Shown here in pieces: positions 35,395 to 47,339 of a stretch of DNA of 64,000 nucleotides (position 1 is the stretch's first letter; each line of letters opens with the position of its first letter). The position numbers were made by a program, and so were the translations under genes. Source of the stretch: Marsupella aquatica (taxonomy: Eukaryota; Marchantiophyta); NCBI GenBank assembly GCA_973895155.1, contig OZ316899.1, forward strand, positions 15,376,001-15,440,000, read 5' to 3'. The notes beneath the pieces were generated by a model. The model made no database searches, had not been told where the DNA came from, and was given only the letters and a program-made list of their open reading frames with translations.

Positions 35395-36969
35395 TGTGAT
35401 GCCTAGCCAGGAATCACTGGGCTGTGTAAAAGGTAAAACCGGGTGGTATACAATAAATCCACTAGTATAAGGAGGAAAAGACAAGAAAACCATAAACAAG
35501 TAAGGGTATACATGGAACCCAAGCCAAGGCCGGGAGAAAGAGGCGTAATAGCCACTAAGGGTCGCGATTAGGTTTAGGGCACGTTAATGCTGGCGGCTAC
35601 CGGTAATCAATACACGAGACAAGCAGCATAGGCCGGAGGGGGGTAAGGGAGGTTCACCCAAGAGTGGCGGCTCACATTTGCACCTCAATCAAGAAAAGTG
35701 CAAGCAGAAGCCAATGACTGTCAGCTGCAAAGGAGAACATAGGGGCATAAGCAGCTACCGAGCAACGATAGAGGAGGGAATGAGCAACATCAATCAAGCG
35801 ACACATTTTTGGGGTTGCTTGTTTGAACGGGCAAGTGAGTACATTGGGACCTACAAAGAGGAAGAGTCAGAAAGAGCATTTGGGAAACAATAGGAGCTTG
35901 CTAGGCTATGGGAATTGTAGAGGTTGGCCTTCTTAGGAGGAGAGTTCATCAAGGCTGAATTCTTGTGGACACCTACTGCCGATGAGCTCGACGATCTTTT
36001 GATTCAAGACAACAGAATTTTTGGCATCCGGCAAGCCATCAACAACTGCAACAACAAACATTAGGACCTGAAAGGTTGCACGGAGGCGTGGACAAAAGCA
36101 ACAGTGTTGGGAGAATTGTCAAGAGCGGCCGAAATGAAGAGAAAGATGGCCAACAACAAAAAAAACACACCGGCCAAGAGGACGAGGTTGGTAGTATCAA
36201 GAAGGCTGGCCAAACAAGGGAGCCAAAGAGAGGAGGGAGCCAAGGAACTAGAAGTCAACCCGATCAATGCCTTCCCTACCAGAGATGACACATGGAAGGG
36301 TTGGGCGATGATAATACCGCCAACAATGCAGCTACATTTTGCACAAGATGAGGATGCATGCTTCACATCCATGCAAACCAAAAAGTATCAAGGTTTCATG
36401 GTTGCATCGGGCTTAGAGACCTTTATTAGATTGCCGCGGCTAAAGCTGGAGGTGCCAAACTCAAACTTGCTGGAATTCGTGGGATTGTGGGACCACAACT
36501 CCAACTCAACCAAGATCTATGGGAGAGACTTCTATCTCACTCCCAATGTGATTGCCGAAGTATTTGGCTTGCCGATGGGCAACAAGGATAAGGTAGAAAC
36601 TCAAAAGAACTTGTTGGACAAGGAGTTTAGATCGTTCCCCGTGCCATCAATGAATAATGGCTTCTTCCGCAACACCTGCACCAACCCTCATATTGGAGAA
36701 ATGATCAATTTCTTGCGGGTGACAATGCATTGCAACTTGCCAAGGCCGGAGATTGGCAAAGCACAGGTTTATCTAGCAGAGAGGCCAGACCCAAGCCGGG
36801 ACTACAACGGGTACCTCCTCAACCAACTAAGGAAGATATTGAAGGAGGAACAACAGGTGATTAGCCAAGGGAGTGTGTCCCGACTTGGTTATCACGTCGT
36901 TGTTGTGCCAATATGCCCGGAGTCAAATCTTTGCCCCAATCCTTCCCCTATAGGCAAGAGCGCCAGAAG
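35395..36969 (+). mobile_element. 5' part of a TGTGATGC-type LTR, truncated by another LTR
   Basis: It starts TGTGATGCCTAGCCAGGAAT inside the integrase gene and matches the first few hundred bases of the solo LTR at 20714. It continues into a long coding region and is cut at about 36970 by the 1.5-kb LTR. No end of this LTR was identified in the window. Confidence 0.75.
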
Positions 36970-37003
36970 AGGAGTCACGGAACTCGACTACCTTAACACT
37001 TAG
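35678..37003 (+). CDS. LTR-encoded protein of unknown function, related to the 4-kb LTR frames
   Basis: The main frame (36104-37003, 299 codons) is intact except that its last 10 or so residues come from the inserted LTR. It has a Lys/Arg-rich start, then FYLTPNVIAEVFGLPMGN and FRSFPVPSMNNGFFRNTCTNPHIGEMINFL. These align by eye with LTEERLKMIFGLPEGD and SSFPSKGSVDNGFVMRTCPIPEIAKRLEF of the 4-kb LTR protein, in the same order. An upstream frame (35678 to about 36060, one stop at 35893) resembles that protein's N-terminal helical domain. So two LTR families share one protein family. The C-terminal coiled coil expected from the sister LTR at 21.1 kb is cut off here. Confidence 0.55.
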
Positions 37004-38425
37004 CTCCGGCGTCGCTGACTCCAACGCCGAGCTCCCTTATGGTCCAGGCCCGGATAGGAGGACTTAGCATGGGGAGACTTGTGAGCGACAAGACATGGCG
37101 CTAGCGAAGGCAAGGAGCCAAGCTAGTGACACCCATTAAGGACTTGGGCTAGCTGAGAGCTGGTCGGGTCAAGGGGGAATGGGTCAGGCTCAAGGACGAC
37201 CGTCCGGACCTCCGGATGGACTATGAGTTATGAGGACTTGGGCGTGAGCTCCTCTTGGACCCAAGGCCCATGGAATTGATGCCATGGGCAACGAACGCTT
37301 GGGGTGCAAGTTATGGCCCGATCTGGGTTGGGACGATTGGGGCCCCTGAGCGGAGATGAGACCTGAGGGCCCAGGCATGAGCACTAGGTCGGCCCGATCA
37401 CAACGGGCTAAGGCACTCCGCTTGTAGATGCCTAACGCGAAAATTATGGGCGTTGCCAGTTGGTGGCGCGCCCATTATGCGCGATAGGATCTGGATTGGG
37501 GGCCAAATGTTTAGGGACCACAACTGGTCCGGGGGTGGCAGGTCTTCAAAAGCATATATGAGGGGAGTGGTTTCTCCCTAGGGGCTACGGGCGAGCCAAA
37601 GTCGTGAGCCGCGGCGGTCGCGACACTAAGGGAAACCGCCAAACAGAAACAACAATATCTTCCCAATGGGAAGTCTATTGGAGAACTTCTTGGATGCGTT
37701 GGAAAGCTCTCAAAGATGGGTCTTGGGGTACCATGGGTTCTCGGGGTTTGCGGGTGTTAACTCGCCCGATTGCCAAATCTTGCCGAACAGCAGCCACGCC
37801 GCGTTCAGTCTCCCAAGGGAGCTTGCGTTGGGGAGGCAAGGCCAAGTAGGTGTGGAGGTTGGGTACCAAGAGTGCCCGGAACCTAGACCGCCAATGAGGA
37901 AAATTGGGAGTTGGTTGCTAGAGGCGGGGCCATTCCGGTCCCGGCGTGTTGGGACAAGCTTTAGGACAAGCTACGCTATTTGGGCCATGAGCATGTCCTG
38001 AGGTCAGGGCGGTCAGTCGGTGATGGATAGGTACGAGGGGGAACTTGGGCTGCGCCCAAGGAAGGAGCTATTCTGGACAAACAGTGGGCGTGGGTTCTGG
38101 TTCCGGCTTATGGCATCGGGAGGACCTATCGCTAACCTATTTACCAACGTCTGTTGAGCTTGAGTTAGGATGCTAGACTTGGCGAGTTCTAGATCCTGAA
38201 GGGTTACTTACCAAGGTGCTTGGTTGCTTGTGCAGACAGTGAGGACTATTGAGTAGTGGTTGTGTAGGTGAGCAAGTGCAGCTTCGTATGGGAGGGGCCA
38301 CTGGTGGTGCAAGGGGCACTAGGGTGCTTGCTCGCGGTATTTCGTGGAGGCGTTCAAGCACCAAGGGCACTAAAGCGTGAGTGCTGGGATTGGTGAGGGC
38401 GCTTGGTGGCTAGATCCACCACTTG
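36970..38425 (+). mobile_element. Chromovirus-type LTR D1, about 1.46 kb (5' LTR)
   Basis: It begins near AGGAGTCACGGAACTCGAC and ends near CCACCACTTG, immediately before an initiator-Met primer site. Homologous copies lie on minus at 44.0-46.9 kb and 48.65-50.14 kb, where the ends read TGCAGT and ACTGCA. Confidence 0.8.
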
Positions 38426-38437
38426 TGGTATCAGAGC
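38426..38437 (+). other. Primer binding site for initiator-Met tRNA
   Basis: TGGTATCAGAGC directly after LTR D1, which identifies D1 as a 5' LTR. Confidence 0.88.
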
Positions 38438-39197
38438 GATTGTTGGCATCGACACCGGGCTGGGGGGCATCACCACCGAGACAGGAAATAGGAAAACAGG
38501 AAGACGCGACAGCCGAACCATCGACCGCCGCGGCAAACATATCAAGTGCATAGCGCCGTTGACTTAAAGGGAAGGACGTGGCTGATCCTTCAAAGGACGG
38601 GTCGGACAATGACGGCTCCAACGCGGATGGAGGCGACAACAATGCAGAAGCTGAATTGGAGGAAGAGGGTCAGACCCAGAGGAGGAACTGATCCTAGCCT
38701 TGAGAGGGTTGGATGCAGAACCACAAGATGATGTCAAGCCGAACATCATCGTAGATAATTTGACCAAGGAGAAATAGGGCGATGCGGATGATGGTGCTCA
38801 CAAGACGCGGGGGGTGTCACCAAAATCCACAAGAGAACCTAAAGACAGGCGGCCCGCAAAGGAAAGACGGTTGGAGGACCGTCCTCATACAACCCGCAAG
38901 GGCCCAGCCGCTGACGACGGTTTGGGTCCGTTGAGTCAAGACCAGCGACTCATTTATGAGCAGTTGGAACACAACAAGGAGGCCCAGATTTAGTACTTAC
39001 TTAGTCTGGGTAGTCAGAGTGCGACGCGTCCCGAGGGGGGAATGGTAGTTGGACGGAGTATTTCCAAGTAAAACAGCTACAAACTCCTCCAACTTACGAC
39101 GGGGCCTACGAACAAAGTGGACAAAAGTTCCTCAGTTGGCTCTCCATGATGGAGATTCATCTCCAAGCGTGCATTGAGTGTTCCACTTGGGCTACCG
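38438..39197 (+). pseudogene. Gag remnant of the D1 gypsy element
   Basis: A charged leader is followed from 38.93 kb by SQDQRLIYEQLEHNKEAQ and the start of a gag domain. The frame has several stops and shifts and is cut at 39197 by the long LTR copy B. The same gag piece recurs on minus at 50143-50545, where it is cut at a different place by long LTR copy C. Confidence 0.6.
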
Positions 39198-42100
39198 TGT
39201 CACGCCATCGGCCTAGCCCTTAGGCCGATCTACGTCTAAGACTGATACTTCCCTTGCCAGTATTCGGGTTGGGGCACGGACGGACGTGCGGAGTGCGTAT
39301 AATTCTCCCAAACTAGCGCTAAGTGCGCATATATTTACTTACAAGCACGCTTAGGTATGCTTTGTGTTCCGCCGCCGAAACGTACCTTAGTCGACATGGA
39401 GTCGACCCCGACTTACGGACTTCTAAGCCTTCGTGTTACCGCCTTTGATGCGGATCCATTAGTACAAGTGCTCAACCCTGGCTCGCAACCCCGTTCCTAT
39501 AACCTGCACCCCGTGCACGCTTGGCATAACGTGTTCGGCCCGACATTGATACTTGCACACGAGACTCATACATGCATTCATACATAACAAAAATCTTGAT
39601 TTACATGAAGGAATTGAGGGGAAAGGATTTCATTCATATATGATCCTACACTTACGATTGGGTGACCCGACACCTCGTGAATGAACGGGCCCAAGGCCGA
39701 GGAGTATACACTACAACGGAGCCCGGCTCCGCACTCGCCCGACGAGCTTAGTCGTATACCGTCCCCTTGGCACTCGGGCACTTCACCGAGTTTGGGACTC
39801 CCCGCGCGTATCGCGAATGGCTAACATCTGAATCTAAAATCCCCCCCTTGCCTCTATCGGGGGGTTGCTAAATACTAAGGGCTGAGGACCAGCCTGGCCT
39901 CGCGCCCGAATCTACACTAACTTATATTCTTGCTAAACTGGTTACGGCTTGTCCTTTTAGTCTAACCTATTCTACATAGGTTGGCTAATGTGTCAGTGCC
40001 GCTATCTTCTGGCCGGCACTTGTCCTAATAGCCTGTTTTAGCTACTCCTAGTTCTATTCTGAGCCTAACCCTCCGCTAATGCCTGGTGTGCTTGCCAGAG
40101 CCGTCCGAGTGGGAGCGACCATCCCGCTGCCTACGGAGTCTGTCGTTGTCCATCTTGAGGAGCTGGACTTGGTCTAGCAGAGATTTGTTCTCTCGCTTTG
40201 CCATGTCCGTCTCCTCAGCTGCCTCCTGGCATGCCTCTACCAGTTGTTGGGCGTCGCTCGTCAGCTTGTCCACCATCTGGTTTTGCTTCTCGGCTTTGGT
40301 TTGAAGTCGCGCTACTTCGGCTTGTAGGGTGGCAATCTTTGCAGTGTCACGCTGGGCCCGCTCTTCGGCCTCCTCCAGATCTTTCTGCCAGATGACAATT
40401 TGATTCTTCAAACTATCAATCTGGGTCCGGAGCCGTGCAATCTCGGCCTCCTTCCCAGCTTTGGCCTGTTCGGCTAAGGCGGTAAGGGTGTGCGCATTTG
40501 CTAACAACTCATTGGCGGCTGCAACCTTGGGTCGTAGTTGCAAAAGCTCAGCCTCTTGAGTCTCAATTTTGCCCTTTAGGTACACATACTCAACCCGGTA
40601 CCGCTCTATCCTCTGAAGGGCCTCCGACTGGGCCCAACCTGCCTTTATTGCTGTAACCAACTCCTGATTGAAGAAGTAGGCTACCTTCCGGGTCATGAAC
40701 TCCCCGGTATCCCGGGAAATCTATTGGGAGAAATCTAAAGCCCGTTCAGAAATGTACCCGGTACGAAGAGTTCCGGGTGGTCCAGGTTGTGCCCGTCCGG
40801 AGTTGGGCACGGGCGGACGTCAACTCATGCGGGAGCCGGGGTAGTGACATCTAGCCCTGGGGATGTAGTGTTGGAAGGGGCTGGAGTGTCCTCCTCCATC
40901 ACCGTGCTGTCCTCTGGAATAGCCACCGGTGGGTCTTTTGGATCCACGGGCTCGGTCAAGTCCTCCACCGCCCCAACTTCTGCACTCGGCCCGGCCTGGT
41001 TGATCGCGTCTAAGGTTGCAATCACTACCTCGTCCGGTACCTCTTTGGCCACGGCTACGGCTACTTGTGGAGGTGGGGTGGTTGAGGCATGCGTGGCCGC
41101 TAGACTTTGGGCCTCGGGTTGAGGCCGTCTCTCCAAGGCCAGGAAGACCCACTTAGTTACGTTGGCCCGGGGAAGGGTTCGTCGATCGAATTGGGCATAC
41201 CACTCAAGAATGATCTCAATGTGGCTTGCGAAATACGCCTTCCCGCCGATGTACAACGCCTTCCTTCGCCGTTCCATCTCTTCATGGAACTTCTTAGCCA
41301 AGTACAACGCCCACTTCCTAGGTCGATAGTTCTTGACCTGAATAACCTGGGCAGCGAAGATCTCGCCCCGGGGTTCCATCATGTCGAGGGCATACCTCTG
41401 GAACTCCAGCCGCTTGGCTATCTCCGGGATGGGGCAGGTCCTCATCACGAACCCGTTGTCTACTGACCCCTTGGAGGGAAAACTCGAGGATTGGTACTTG
41501 GCTCCTTTGCCCCCGGGAGCCCGTGATTCGACTCGTTGATCTCCCTCGGGTAGCCCAAAGATCATCTTGAGCCGCTCCTCTGTGAGGGACATATTCCTCC
41601 CCCGTAGCTGAGTCTGCTGACGGACGTCGTCATAATTCTTGACAAACTCCGTCATGTCCTCCCCGTAGTACCTGCAGGTGTTCCAAGGGAGAGAGGCGAG
41701 GTGCTCGAACCCCTGAGTCTTCAAGTACACCGCATGTTTGGGGTGGAGGATGTTCTTATGCACGTTTCTCCCCATGCGGTGCATTGTCACCTTGGCCACG
41801 GCTACCATGGCCATGGTTAACCCGGATACAACTGCCGGTTCCTTCCTCTTCTTTCCCCCAGACTGGCTCCCGTGATGGCTTCGAGAGGGTGACATCTCCC
41901 CATCCTCCCGATCGGGTATGGGTAGTGCCACCGCCGTTAGTATTGGGGCAGGGGCGGCTATGGTCATCGTGTTGTCCACTAGAGCCGCTACTTGGGTCCG
42001 GGCCTGGGGAGGGGGCGATGTAGTGCCGGCTCCTTGGATTCTCGCTCCTCTAGGCCGCCTGAGCAGGGGTGGGGTATCCTCGTCATCATCGCTGAGGTCC

Positions 42101-43164
42101 ACAACGTTGACGACGGATCGCACCTATACGGGCGGGGCGACCGGCGGTGGGGATCGGCTAGGCTGAGGCGGAGCCTGAGCCTGAGCCTGTGTTGGTGCAA
42201 GTACGGGCATGGGCTCGGCTAAGCCGACACCGATGGTTGATGGTCTGGTTCCCATGAAGTTCTGCAGGTGCCGGTAGAGGTTTTCCGAAGCAAGTGTAGA
42301 CGGCCTTGTCGACCAGGTAGTGTTGAACTCACTGTTGATGATGGCCTAGACCCGAGCGGGGATGTGGTCAAAGTGGTGCCGTTGTAAGTTGATCGTGCCT
42401 GGGATATTGAAGACCTCATCCGGAAGCCGAAGCAATGCCTCCCAGAAGCCGATGTATTTGCCCCTGTCAAAGAAGTACCCTGATATTTCTTTGGGTCGGT
42501 AAAGCTCACTCTGGGATAGGTAATCAAAGTTAAGGAGATAGTGGTTGCGGCCTGCTAGGCGGATGGCTCTCTCGTACTTGCGTTTGATTTTGTATCGGCG
42601 CAGATTGGCGTGTTTTAATGAGTCGGCCAAATGCCCCCGATAGACAGGAACTACGTCTAGAATCGTATGGCCAAATTGGAAAGGATTGTGTGTGACATTC
42701 AGAGGAGATAGAAGGCAACTAAGGATGGGCGAGAGAACTGGGGTCAAAGCTGGCGCGTGGACTGAAGAACTGGTGCACTTCAAAGGATCGGCCTCCTTTT
42801 TATACCTTGAAATCTCGTCGGTCACCTGACGCCTCCTCGTCGCTTATAGGCCGAGCCTTTCATGCTTGCAATGTACCGGCCACTCCGTCAGTCCGGGTCA
42901 GCGCGTGTCAGTGGCCGTCTCCCGGAGTTTGTTATACGGACCCAAGGGAGGGGGGCCCATTACACGCTTGCAACCGGGCGTGCAAATGACGACCCGCCGC
43001 CAGCCCAAACACGAATGCCCCTTATTGACTAATGATTTCCTACTCATAATGGCTGCCTAAATACTGTCGTTGCGCTAATAATTACGGCCTAAGATACCCC
43101 TAACGCGCATGCTAAGTGTGGTTAGGCCGAATCACTCATTACCCACCGTACCGGCTGCGTCACA
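39198..43164 (-). mobile_element. Long gypsy LTR, copy B (3' LTR, 3,967 bp)
   Basis: On minus it begins TGTGACGC at 43164 directly after the end of pol and ends GTGACA at 39198. Its position downstream of integrase, against the upstream position of copies A and C, proves that this 4-kb sequence is an LTR and not an internal region. A conserved TATA box (TATAAAAAGG on minus) lies near 42.80 kb, about 370 bp into the LTR. Confidence 0.9.
40076..42825 (-). CDS. LTR-encoded protein of unknown function, copy B (best preserved)
   Basis: From 42825, an N-terminal helical domain (RYKIKRKYERAIRLAG...GKYIGFWEALLRLPDEVF) runs to a TAG at 42346 where copy C has CAG. A Pro/Gln linker follows, with a TAG just before 42123 that copy C shares. 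The frame 42123-40825 (432 codons) is intact. It has an acidic start (VDLSDDDEDTPP), HKNILHPKHAVYLKTQGFEH, LTEERLKMIFGLPEGD, FVMRTCPIPEIAKRLEFQRY, RPRKWALYLAKKFHEEMERR, and a second Pro-rich linker. After a short gap the frame 40696-40076 is a long coiled coil ending in a basic tail. There is no signal peptide or known domain. The conserved order in three copies suggests a real product, translated from an LTR transcript. Confidence 0.6.
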
Positions 43165-44020
43165 TAGCTCCTTGCTTAATTGTGAAGCATCCTCGCAAAC
43201 ATCACTATCGGCGTCGTCGTCTTGATGGTGGTACTTCTTCACACAATCGTAACTAACTTGCGTGGGGAGTAAATCGCCGGCGTACGTTGCGAGTTCCAAA
43301 GATCCGTTAGGGTAGATCTGATTGACTAGGAAAGGCCCTAACCAACGGGTATGAAGCTTCCCCGGAAATTGCATGTACCTGCTATCGTACAGCAGGACTA
43401 GATCACCCGTCATGATGTCAATCTTCCGTAGTCCTTTGTCGTGCTGCTTCTTGGAAGCTGCCTGCTGCTTTACGGTGTGTCGAGCTGCCAGTAGCCGTGC
43501 CTCTTCTAAGGCTTCAATCTGATAAGCTTGGTCTGACAAACTTTCAGGTTTGGGTAAGCGGTCCCGAATGCTGACCTGTGGAGTGTGTACTTCGAACTCA
43601 ACGGGCACCAATGAATGTTGGCCGAACACAAGAAAGTATGGGCTATGACTCGTAGTAGTCTTGTAAGCTAGATTATACGAGTCAAAAGGAACATAATGGT
43701 TGGTCCATACCACGTTGGCGCTCCCATCCCTACGTGGAACAATTCCTCATCGGGGAAGGTGTCATTGATAGATTGCTCGACTGGTACTCCATCCAATCTT
43801 GAAAAGAAATCAGTGTTGATGTGCGCCTTCCCGGGTCGAACCCGTACTTCATAATTAAACTCAGGCAGTAGTAACACCCACCGGGCTATCCGTCCTGTGA
43901 CATCTGCTTTGTTGACCATGTACTTCAGGCTATCATGATCCGTGTGGAATATGACTTTGTAGGCGAGCAGATAGTGTCGGAACTTCTTACATGAGTAGAT
44001 AATATCCAAAGCTTCCCTCC
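43132..44020 (-). pseudogene. Ty3/gypsy pol 3' end, long-LTR family copy B
   Basis: The RNase H end (REALDIIYSCKKFRHYLLAYKVIFHTDHDSLKY) is followed by a linker to GAPTWYGP and a deletion that joins it to the integrase C-terminal part (YNLAYKTTTSHSPYFLVFGQHSLVPVEF...). Compared with copy C about 760 bp, including the catalytic core, is missing. The C-terminal part (DLVLLYDSRYMQFPGKLHTRWLGPF) is intact and the frame runs about 10 codons into the 3' LTR before stopping. The 5' end joins an LTR of the D family near 44020 through a short shared sequence (CCTCCCGTACAAA). Confidence 0.82.
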
Positions 44021-45056
44021 CGTACAAACTCGCACTTGCTCTCTAAGACGACCGCTACTCAACGGTCCTCCCTATCTGCACGAGCAATTAAACACCTCGG
44101 TAAGTAACCCTTTAGGATCTAGAACTCGCCAAGTCTGGCATCCTAACTCAAGCTCAACAAACATTGGTAAATAGATCAGCGATAGGTCCTCCCGATGCCA
44201 TAAGCCGGAACCAGAATCCACGCCCACTGTTCGTCCAGAACCGCTCCTTCCTTGGGCGCGGCCCGGGTTCCCCCTCGTACCTATCCATCACCAACTGACC
44301 ACCCTGACCTCAGGACATGCTCATGGCCCAAGTAGCGTAGCTTGTCCTAAAGCTTGTCCCAAGCTTGTCCCAACACGTTGGGACCAGAATGACCCTGACT
44401 CTAGCAACCGCTCCCAGTTCGCCCCACTGGTGGTCTAGGGGCCGAACACCCTTGGAAATCAGCCTCCGCACCTACTTGGCCTTGCCTCCCAAACGCAAGC
44501 TCCCTTGGGAGACTGAACGCGGCTTGGCTGCTGTTCGGCAGGATTTGGCAAGCGGGCGAGCTAACACCCGCAAACCACGAGAACCCATGGCACCCCCAGA
44601 CCCAGCTGAGCTCAACAGGGCGTAGCCCTCCTCAAGACCTTTCCAATGCACCCAAGAAGTCCTCCAACGGGCTTCCCGTTGGGAAGTTATCGCCATTTCC
44701 GTTTGGCGGTTTCCCTTAGTGTCGCGATCACCGCGGTTCACGACTTTGGCTCGCCCTTAGCCCCCAGGGAGACACCACTCCCCTCATATATGCTTTTGGA
44801 GACCTGCCACCCCCAGACCAGCTTTGGTCCCTAAACATTTGGCCCCCACCCTGGATCCCATCGCGCATAATGGGCGCGCCACCAACTGGCAACGCCCATA
44901 ACTTTCTTGATAGGCATCCGCAAGCGGAGTGCCTTAGCCCGTTGTGACCGGGCCGACCCAGTGCTCATGCGTAGGCCCTCAGGTCTGATCGCCGCTTGGG
45001 GCCCCCGACCGGCCCAACTCGGATCGGGCCACAACTTGCGCCCCAAGCGTCCGTTG
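44021..45056 (-). mobile_element. D-type LTR, 3' part, split by a nested LTR
   Basis: This is homologous to D1 and D4. The piece ends at 45056 within the sequence CCCCAAGCGTCCGTTG and resumes at 46551 (GTTGCCAATGGCG), so it and 46551-46881 are halves of one LTR. Its last 100 or so bases are missing at the junction with the copy B pol. Confidence 0.75.
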
Positions 45057-46550
45057 CAGTGGTGGACCTAGCCACTCAGTGCCCTCACCAATCCCAGCAC
45101 TCACGCCTAAGTGCCCTTGGTGCCCGAACGCCTCCACGGAATACCTCGAGCAAGTAACCTAGTGCCCCTTGCACCGCCAACGGCCCCTCCCATACAAAGC
45201 CGCACTTGCTCTCTAACACGACCGCTACTCAACGGTCCTCCCTATCTGCACAAGCAACCAAGCACCTCGATAAGTAACCCTTCAGGATCTAGAACTCGCC
45301 AAGTCTAGCATCCTAACTCAATCTCAACAGACGTTGGTAAATAGGTCAGCGATAGGTCCTCCCGATGCCATAAGCCGGAACCAGAACCCACGCCGACTGT
45401 TCGTCCATAACAACTCCTTCCTTGGGCATGGCCCGGGTTCCCCCTTGTACATATCCATCACCAACTGACCGCCCTGACCTTAGGACATGCTCATGGCCCA
45501 AGTAGCGTAGCTTGTCCCAAAGCTTGTCCCAAGCTTGTCCCAACACGTCGGGACCAGAACGACCCCGACTCTAGCAACCGCTCCCGGTTTGCCCCACTAG
45601 TGGTCTAGGGGCCCATCACCCTTGGAACTCAGCCTCCGCACCTACTTGGCCTTGCCTCCCAAATGCAAGCTCCCTTGCGAGACTGAACGCGGCTTGGCTG
45701 TTGTTCGGCAGGATTTGGCAAGCGAGCGAGCTAACACCCGCAAACCACGATAACCCATGGCACCCCCAGACCCAGCTGAGCTCAAGAGGGCATAGCCCTC
45801 CTCAAGAGCTTTCCAACGCACCTAAGAAGTCTTCCAATGGACTTCCCGTTGGGAAGATATCGCCATTTCTGTTTGGCGGTTTCCCTTAGTGTCGCGACCG
45901 CCGCGGCTCACGACTTCGGCTCACCCTTAGCCCCCAGGGAGACACCACTCCCCTCATATATGCTTCTGGAGACCTGCCACCCCCGGACCAGCTTTGGTCC
46001 CTAAACATTTGGCCCTCAACCCGGATCCCATCGCGCATAATGGGCGCGCAACCAACTGGCAACGCCCATAACTTTCTTGATAGGCATCCCCAAGCGGAGT
46101 GCCTTAGCCCATTGTGACCGGGCTGACCCAGTACTCATGCCTAGGCCTTCAGGTCTGATCGCCGCTTGGGGCCCCCGATCGGCCCAACCCGGATCGGGCC
46201 ACAACTTGCGCCCCAAGCGTCCGCTGCCAATGGCGTCAACTCCATTGGCCTTGGGCCCAAGAGGAGCTCACTCCCAAGCCCTCAGAACTCAAAGTCCATC
46301 CGAAGGTCCGGACAGCCATCCTTGAGCCCGGCCCATTTCTCTTGACCCGACCAGCCATAGGCTAGTCCAAGTCCTTAGTGTGTGCCCCCAGCTTGGCTCC
46401 TTGCCTCGCTAGTGCCACGTCTCATTTCCCACAAGTCTCCCCATGCTAAGTCCTCCCCGGATGGCCTATCCGGGCCTGGACCATAAGGGAGCTTGGCGTC
46501 GGAGTTAGCGACGTCGGAGCTAAGTATTAAGGTAGTCGAGTTCCGCGACT
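45057..46550 (-). mobile_element. Nested solo D-type LTR, about 1.49 kb
   Basis: A complete D-type LTR lies inside another of the same family. The flanking host LTR sequence is continuous across it with the four bases GTTG duplicated on both sides. On minus it runs from AGTCGCGGAACTCG to CCACCACTG. Confidence 0.7.
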
Positions 46551-46881
46551 GTTGCCAATGGCGTCAACTCCATTGGCCTTGGGCCCAAGAGGATCTCACT
46601 CCCAAACCCTCAGAACTCAAAGTCCATCCGGAGGTCCGGACGGCCATCCTTGAGCCCGGCCCATTTCCCCTTGACCCGATCAGCCATGGGCTAGTCCAAG
46701 TCCTTAGTGTGTGCCCCCAGCTTGGCTCCTTGCCTCGCTAGTGCCACGTCTCATTGCCCACAGTCTCCCCATGCTAAGTCCTCCCGAATGGCCTATCCGG
46801 GCCTGGACCATAAGGGAGCTTGGCGTCGGAGTTAGCGACGCCAGAGCTAAGTGTTAAGGTAGTCAAGTTCCGCAACTTGCA
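46551..46881 (-). mobile_element. D-type LTR, 5' part, following a polypurine tract
   Basis: On minus it begins TGCAAGTTGCGGAAC at 46881, and the plus-strand-primer tract AAGGGGGGA (46882-46890) immediately precedes it. This makes it the start of a 3' LTR whose element is the chromodomain gypsy at 47.3-47.8 kb. The 330-bp piece repeats the sequence at 46226-46549, which is why the region looks tandemly duplicated. Confidence 0.78.
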
Positions 46882-46890
46882 TCCCCCCTT
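46882..46890 (-). other. Polypurine tract of the chromovirus
   Basis: AAGGGGGGA on minus, directly before the TG of the 3' LTR. Confidence 0.7.
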
Positions 46891-47339
46891 AAAAATGGTC
46901 ACGTCCGCGTGACCTCAGTAAACGTTCCAACACGCCTAGACCACTTTGGGCCTTAAAACTTTTATGAGGTAACAAATGGTTTGCCCATAAGGCTGATGCA
47001 AACCAGGTTGGTATGCGCATTCCAGACTTAGGAAATTCCAACCTATCCCACTTATCCAAGTAGGATGTCAGTCTAAATGGGTAAGCTAACTCCAAACTCG
47101 TCGAACCCATTGTCCTCCCCTTGGGGCACTCCCCTTTGGTTCAAACTACCCTACCCACAGATGTAGGGTGGGCACCATCAACTTCCACTCGCAAAAAGCA
47201 AATCGGCCGCCCAACAACCTCTAGCACCAATGCAATCCGACTTTATCCTTAAGAGGCCGAGAGGAGTGAAACTAAGACACAACTCACAAAGGTAGCTACA
47301 GCTGCCTAAACCAGTTCACAACGGTGGTAGACCGCTTTG
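46891..47339. other. Region between chromodomain and polypurine tract
   Basis: No intact frame. By position it is the 3' untranslated or decayed end of the chromovirus. Confidence 0.4.

Noticed and set aside
36104-37003. Host gene of the plant mobile domain class
   Set aside because: It lies inside an LTR and aligns in order with the LTR-encoded frames, so a retrotransposon origin is more likely; the resemblance to the plant mobile domain was only general.
46226-46881. Simple tandem duplication of 330 bp
   Set aside because: Better explained by one LTR nested in another, since the flanking LTR halves are continuous across the insertion.
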